The notes under the pieces were generated by a model. The model worked only from the letters and a program-made list of their open reading frames with translations. It had not been told where the DNA came from and searched no databases. Made by a program: the position numbers and the translations under genes. Of a stretch of DNA of 64,000 nucleotides, positions 62,350 to 64,000 are shown piece after piece (position 1 is the stretch's first letter; each line of letters begins with the position of its first letter). This stretch comes from an uncultured Pseudoxanthomonas sp. Its GTDB lineage: Bacteria > Pseudomonadota > Gammaproteobacteria > Xanthomonadales > Xanthomonadaceae. Where the stretch lies: contig NZ_CAMPJD010000015.1 in assembly GCF_946886695.1 (NCBI RefSeq), positions 16,936-80,935 of the forward strand, written 5' to 3'.

Positions 62350-62616
62350 CCCGGCCAGTGACTGCCAGAACCCGGACCACTCTTGCGGCTCAGCATACTT
62401 TGTCCGAAGCGACAGGCGGACCGTGCGCGGCTGACGCGACCACCATGCGTCGAAGCTGTCTCGATAAGCCTCACCCATGCCCATACGCCAGCCAGAGGAT
62501 CGGCGAGGAAGGTTGGGGAATTTGATCCACGGTGGGTGCATGTGCCCATCCGAATCAAGATCGGGAATTGGCGGGTCTGGCCAGCTACCAGTCTGAGAGT
62601 TCTCGATATGGCTCAT
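62344..62616 (-). CDS. Cassette gene 3: small Trp/Pro-rich soluble protein
   Basis: A 90-residue protein. The ATG at 62616 lies 6 bases after the attC 4 core; the stop TAA is within the first core of attC 3 (GGGGCCTAA). The sequence is rich in Trp, Pro and Arg (WPDPPIPDLDSDGHMHPPW, YRDSFDAWWSRQPRTVRLSL, EWSGFWQSLAGA). No signal peptide or known motif. Confidence 0.75.
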   Translation of the reverse strand: MSHIENSQTGSWPDPPIPDLDSDGHMHPPWIKFPNLPRRSSGWRMGMGEAYRDSFDAWWSRQPRTVRLSLRTKYAEPQEWSGFWQSLAGA

Positions 62617-62621
62617 ACGGG

Positions 62622-62682
62622 GCCTAACACCTTGAATTAAGCCGACCCGCGAAGCGGGTTCGGCTTGAATGAATTGTTAGGG
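62622..62682 (-). repeat. attC 4
   Basis: 61 bases; the minus strand begins CCCTAAC and ends GTTAGGC. It encodes the C-terminal tail of cassette gene 4 in one frame. Confidence 0.93.
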
Positions 62683-63083
62683 GGCGTGCCGCGATAAGCC
62701 AGCACTACGAAAGACATGCCTGTCGCTGCGGAGATTAGTATCGGCACCCACATGAGTCCCTGATAGAGCCCGCCGACAAGGAGCAGGCAAATACTTGGAA
62801 GCATGGCAATGAAAAGGGCGACAGCCGGCCCAGCAACGCGTATCCGCAGGCAGTACCACATGAGGGGAAGGGCATAAAGCAGGAGCACCAATGCCGCAAA
62901 CATGTATGCAATGAACGACGTAAACAACGAGTCCGCGATAAGAGTCGCCGCCTGCGACCAAGATGATGAATGAAATGCCGCGAGAAGGATGGAGTACAGG
63001 ACGCTCCCCGCGAATACGCCAATCAGCGTGGAAATGAACAGGTTGCGGTACGGACGATTGGGTTGCCGGGTTAACAGACTCAC
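62637..63083 (-). CDS. Cassette gene 4: four-pass membrane protein with attC-encoded tail
   Basis: A 148-residue protein. The GTG at 63083 lies 6 bases after TTAGGGGGC, so the attC 5 core doubles as ribosome site. Four hydrophobic segments: LFISTLIGVFAGSVLYSILL, SLFTSFIAYMFAALVLLLYA, VALFIAMLPSICLLLVGGLY, LMWVPILISAATGMSFVVLA. The frame runs on through attC 4 and ends NNSFKPNPLRGSA, encoded entirely by the attC site. Resembles no family I can name. Confidence 0.78.
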   Translation of the reverse strand: MSLLTRQPNRPYRNLFISTLIGVFAGSVLYSILLAAFHSSSWSQAATLIADSLFTSFIAYMFAALVLLLYALPLMWYCLRIRVAGPAVALFIAMLPSICLLLVGGLYQGLMWVPILISAATGMSFVVLAYRGTPPNNSFKPNPLRGSA

Positions 63084-63089
63084 ATAGCC

Positions 63090-63179
63090 CCCTAACGCCT
63101 GAATTAAGCCGGCCCGCCCAGCCCAACTATCCGATTGATGCCGTAACGATGCGGGCTCGGCTTGAATGAATTGTTAGGC
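63090..63179 (-). repeat. attC 5 (90-base variant)
   Basis: Minus strand GCCTAAC to GTTAGGG. Outer arms match the other sites but the centre is about 30 bases longer and different (contains CATCGTTACGGCATCAATCG), giving a larger loop. Confidence 0.88.
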
Positions 63180-63491
63180 CGCATGCTGGGGCTCCGCCCG
63201 ACGATAAGCAATATGCAGCAGAGGTGCCAATGGGGCCGTCGTCGGGACTGCGACATGCTGCTCGTCAAGTTGCCACGGCCCGGGAAAGTCTGCGATGACC
63301 TCAGCAGCAGCGTTGGAGCAGCTCTCCTGAGAGATGCCAATGGGATTACCGTCGTACTCGAAGCGAAGCCGAACAACTCGAAGGGTTGGATCAGCCTCGA
63401 TTGATGCTTGGCGTAAATCAGGATGAACCTCGCCGAGCAAGGCGCGCTGAAGCGAGAGGAGCAACATCGGAATGCTAGAAATATCGCTCAT
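63174..63491 (-). CDS. Cassette gene 5: small acidic protein, possibly immunity-like
   Basis: A 105-residue protein; the ATG at 63491 follows AGGCCGC of the attC 6 core, and the TAA lies in attC 5. An upstream in-frame start at 63503 is within attC and unlikely. The layout LLLSLQRALLGEVHPDLRQA, then VVRLRFEYDGNPI and EVIADFPG recalls small alpha-beta proteins often found as immunity or orphan proteins, with the start 'L..QRALLGEV.P.LR' shared by several. This is a resemblance only. Confidence 0.72.
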   Translation of the reverse strand: MSDISSIPMLLLSLQRALLGEVHPDLRQASIEADPTLRVVRLRFEYDGNPIGISQESCSNAAAEVIADFPGPWQLDEQHVAVPTTAPLAPLLHIAYRRAEPQHAA

Positions 63492-63494
63492 GCG

Positions 63495-63555
63495 GCCTAA
63501 CACCTTGAGTTAAGCCGACCCGCGAAGCGGGTTCGGCTTGAACGAGTGGTTATGC
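63495..63555 (-). repeat. attC 6
   Basis: 61 bases, GCATAAC to GTTAGGC on the minus strand; the inner arms are as in attC 2-4, with the outer segment ACTCGTTC in place of ATTCATTC. Confidence 0.92.
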
Positions 63556-63871
63556 AGCCTAGGTAGTAGGTACCCCGGGCTGTTGAAGCGATCTTAGCCG
63601 AGAACAGTGGGCGAAGAGGAAATCACGGGATGGAGCCAGGGGCAGTGAGTGGCCCGTGCTTGTAAGGCCGAAGCCAGTGGCGCCGCCCGCATGGAGTTGG
63701 TCCTGCATCAGCTAACCGAGCGGCGTGAACCTGCTGCATCCGAAGCCGACTGAAGCGAAGCCGGGAGACGCGAGAGACCGAGCTAGGTCAGCGACCGACC
63801 AATGCCGAAGCCGCGATCGAGTGAGAAACCAAGGTGTCACCGAAGCCGACGACACCAACACATCCACCCAC
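63556..63871. other. Cassette 6, largely non-coding
   Basis: A 316-base cassette between attC 6 and attC 7 with no open frame over 50 codons on the sense strand. It carries five or more scattered copies of CGAAGCC/GAAGCCG on the plus strand (about 63668, 63739, 63755, 63803, 63842). It may carry an RNA gene, a promoter or a decayed gene. Confidence 0.6.
63559..63708 (-). CDS. Tentative 49-residue ORF in cassette 6
   Basis: ATG at 63708, stop TAG at 63559 just before attC 6, the usual end point for a cassette gene. The product (MQDQLHAGGATGFGLTSTGH onward, with LAPSRDFLFAHCSRLRSLQQ) is short and has no recognised family. The start is 164 bases from the upstream attC, unlike the other cassettes, so it may be fortuitous. 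Confidence 0.3.
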   Translation of the reverse strand: MQDQLHAGGATGFGLTSTGHSLPLAPSRDFLFAHCSRLRSLQQPGVPTT

Positions 63872-63931
63872 GCATAACACTTGAGTTAAGCCGTGCCGCG
63901 AAGCGGCATCGGCTTGAACGAACTGTTAGCG
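63872..63931 (-). repeat. attC 7 (divergent inner arms)
   Basis: 60 bases. The minus strand reads CGCTAAC, AGTTCGTTCAAGCC, GATGCCGCTTCGCGGCACGG, CTTAACTCAAGT, GTTATGC. The GCCGC/GCGGC arms differ from attC 1-4 and are the closest to aadA-type sites. Confidence 0.9.
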
Positions 63932-64000
63932 CCCATCCGCCGAACGGGTTCTACCCCGTCTCCACGGACTGTTGGGTTAAGAGTCTAAAGGCCTGATCCT

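Larger units (their letters stand above)
61439..64000 (-). mobile_element. Chromosomal integron cassette array (distal part, continues past right edge)
   Basis: Seven attC sites separate six cassettes of about 300-460 bases. Gene and attC order shows the array reads on the minus strand, so the integrase gene, attI and promoter Pc should lie to the right of the window. The array ends at the left beside lolD. The attC sites closely resemble the aadA-type 60-bp site (from memory) and Xanthomonas sites. Cassette genes are visibly less GC-rich than the flanking chromosome. Confidence 0.93.

Noticed and set aside
62304..62558. 84-codon minus-strand frame also ending NNSFKPNPLRGSA
   Set aside because: It starts inside cassette gene 3 in another frame; the real gene starts beside attC 4 and stops in attC 3. 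Only the attC tail coincides.
61439..63931. attC sites read as a CRISPR array or as ordinary REPs
   Set aside because: Spacing is 300-460 bases with genes between, repeats are imperfect palindromes with integron core ends, and genes begin and end at their borders.

Overview
The window looks like a chromosomal segment of a high-GC gammaproteobacterium of the Xanthomonadaceae (Lysobacteraceae), most like Pseudoxanthomonas or a close relative. This is inferred from the gene content (complete ccmABCDEFGHI cluster, MetX-type serine/homoserine acyltransferase, sdh operon with both flavinylation factors), from the many GTAG-headed palindromic intergenic repeats, and from attC sites of the Xanthomonas/aadA type. 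No rRNA, CRISPR array or prophage was seen.

Layout. 1-108: start of a rifampin ADP-ribosyltransferase (arr) running off the left edge. 616-5044: a NarL-type response regulator and a 7TM sensor kinase (overlapping start/stop), then a YadA-type trimeric autotransporter with eight 26-residue repeats. 5260-10333: accessory stretch with an outer-membrane barrel, several unknown proteins, a pseudogene remnant and many palindromic repeats. 10387-12483: tRNA-Leu(CAA), cysteine dioxygenase and a MetX-family acyltransferase. 12765-19717 (minus): complete cytochrome c maturation operon, ccmA to ccmI, nearly all joined by 4-base start/stop overlaps. 20401-22495: methionine/glutamine aminotransferase and omega-amidase. 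22509-23293: a nested inverted-repeat element without genes. 23326-34808 (minus): thioesterase, PQQ-type sugar dehydrogenase, ABC exporter, an RND pump with its adaptor, a LytS/LytTR two-component pair and a TRIC-type channel. 34843-36214 (minus): a carboxymuconolactone decarboxylase-like protein with its ECF41 sigma factor; a textbook ECF41 promoter lies in front of the sigma gene. 36329-53728: housekeeping and redox genes (class I fumarase, glutathione transferases, sterol-desaturase-like hydroxylase, ArsC, outer-membrane phospholipase A, cold-shock protein, glycine-zipper proteins, TcdA, TatD, glutaryl-CoA dehydrogenase, a fused E1 alpha-beta dehydrogenase, flavoproteins). 53815-59418: YgfZ opposite the succinate dehydrogenase operon, which carries an SDHAF4-like factor, sdhCDAB, a MAPEG protein, sdhE and a ygfX-like gene. 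59423-61388: lolC/E and lolD.

61439-64000 is the most unusual part: the distal part of a chromosomal integron. Seven attC sites of about 60 bases (one of 90) separate six small cassettes whose genes all read on the minus strand, each starting a few bases after one attC and ending in or beside the next. Because attC sites follow their genes, the integrase, attI and promoter should lie beyond the right edge. The last attC, next to lolD, has lost its core site. One cassette protein ends in a peptide encoded by attC itself, one cassette gene looks frameshifted, and one cassette holds almost no coding sequence.

Functional threads. Respiration and cytochrome biogenesis (ccm, sdh, fumarase, c-type cytochrome), envelope biogenesis and export (lol, RND, ABC, PldA, barrel, adhesin), sulfur amino acid metabolism (cysteine dioxygenase, MetX family, methionine aminotransferase/omega-amidase) and iron-sulfur/flavin assembly (YgfZ, SdhE, SDHAF4). 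All names rest on reading translated sequences and motifs; no database search was run.
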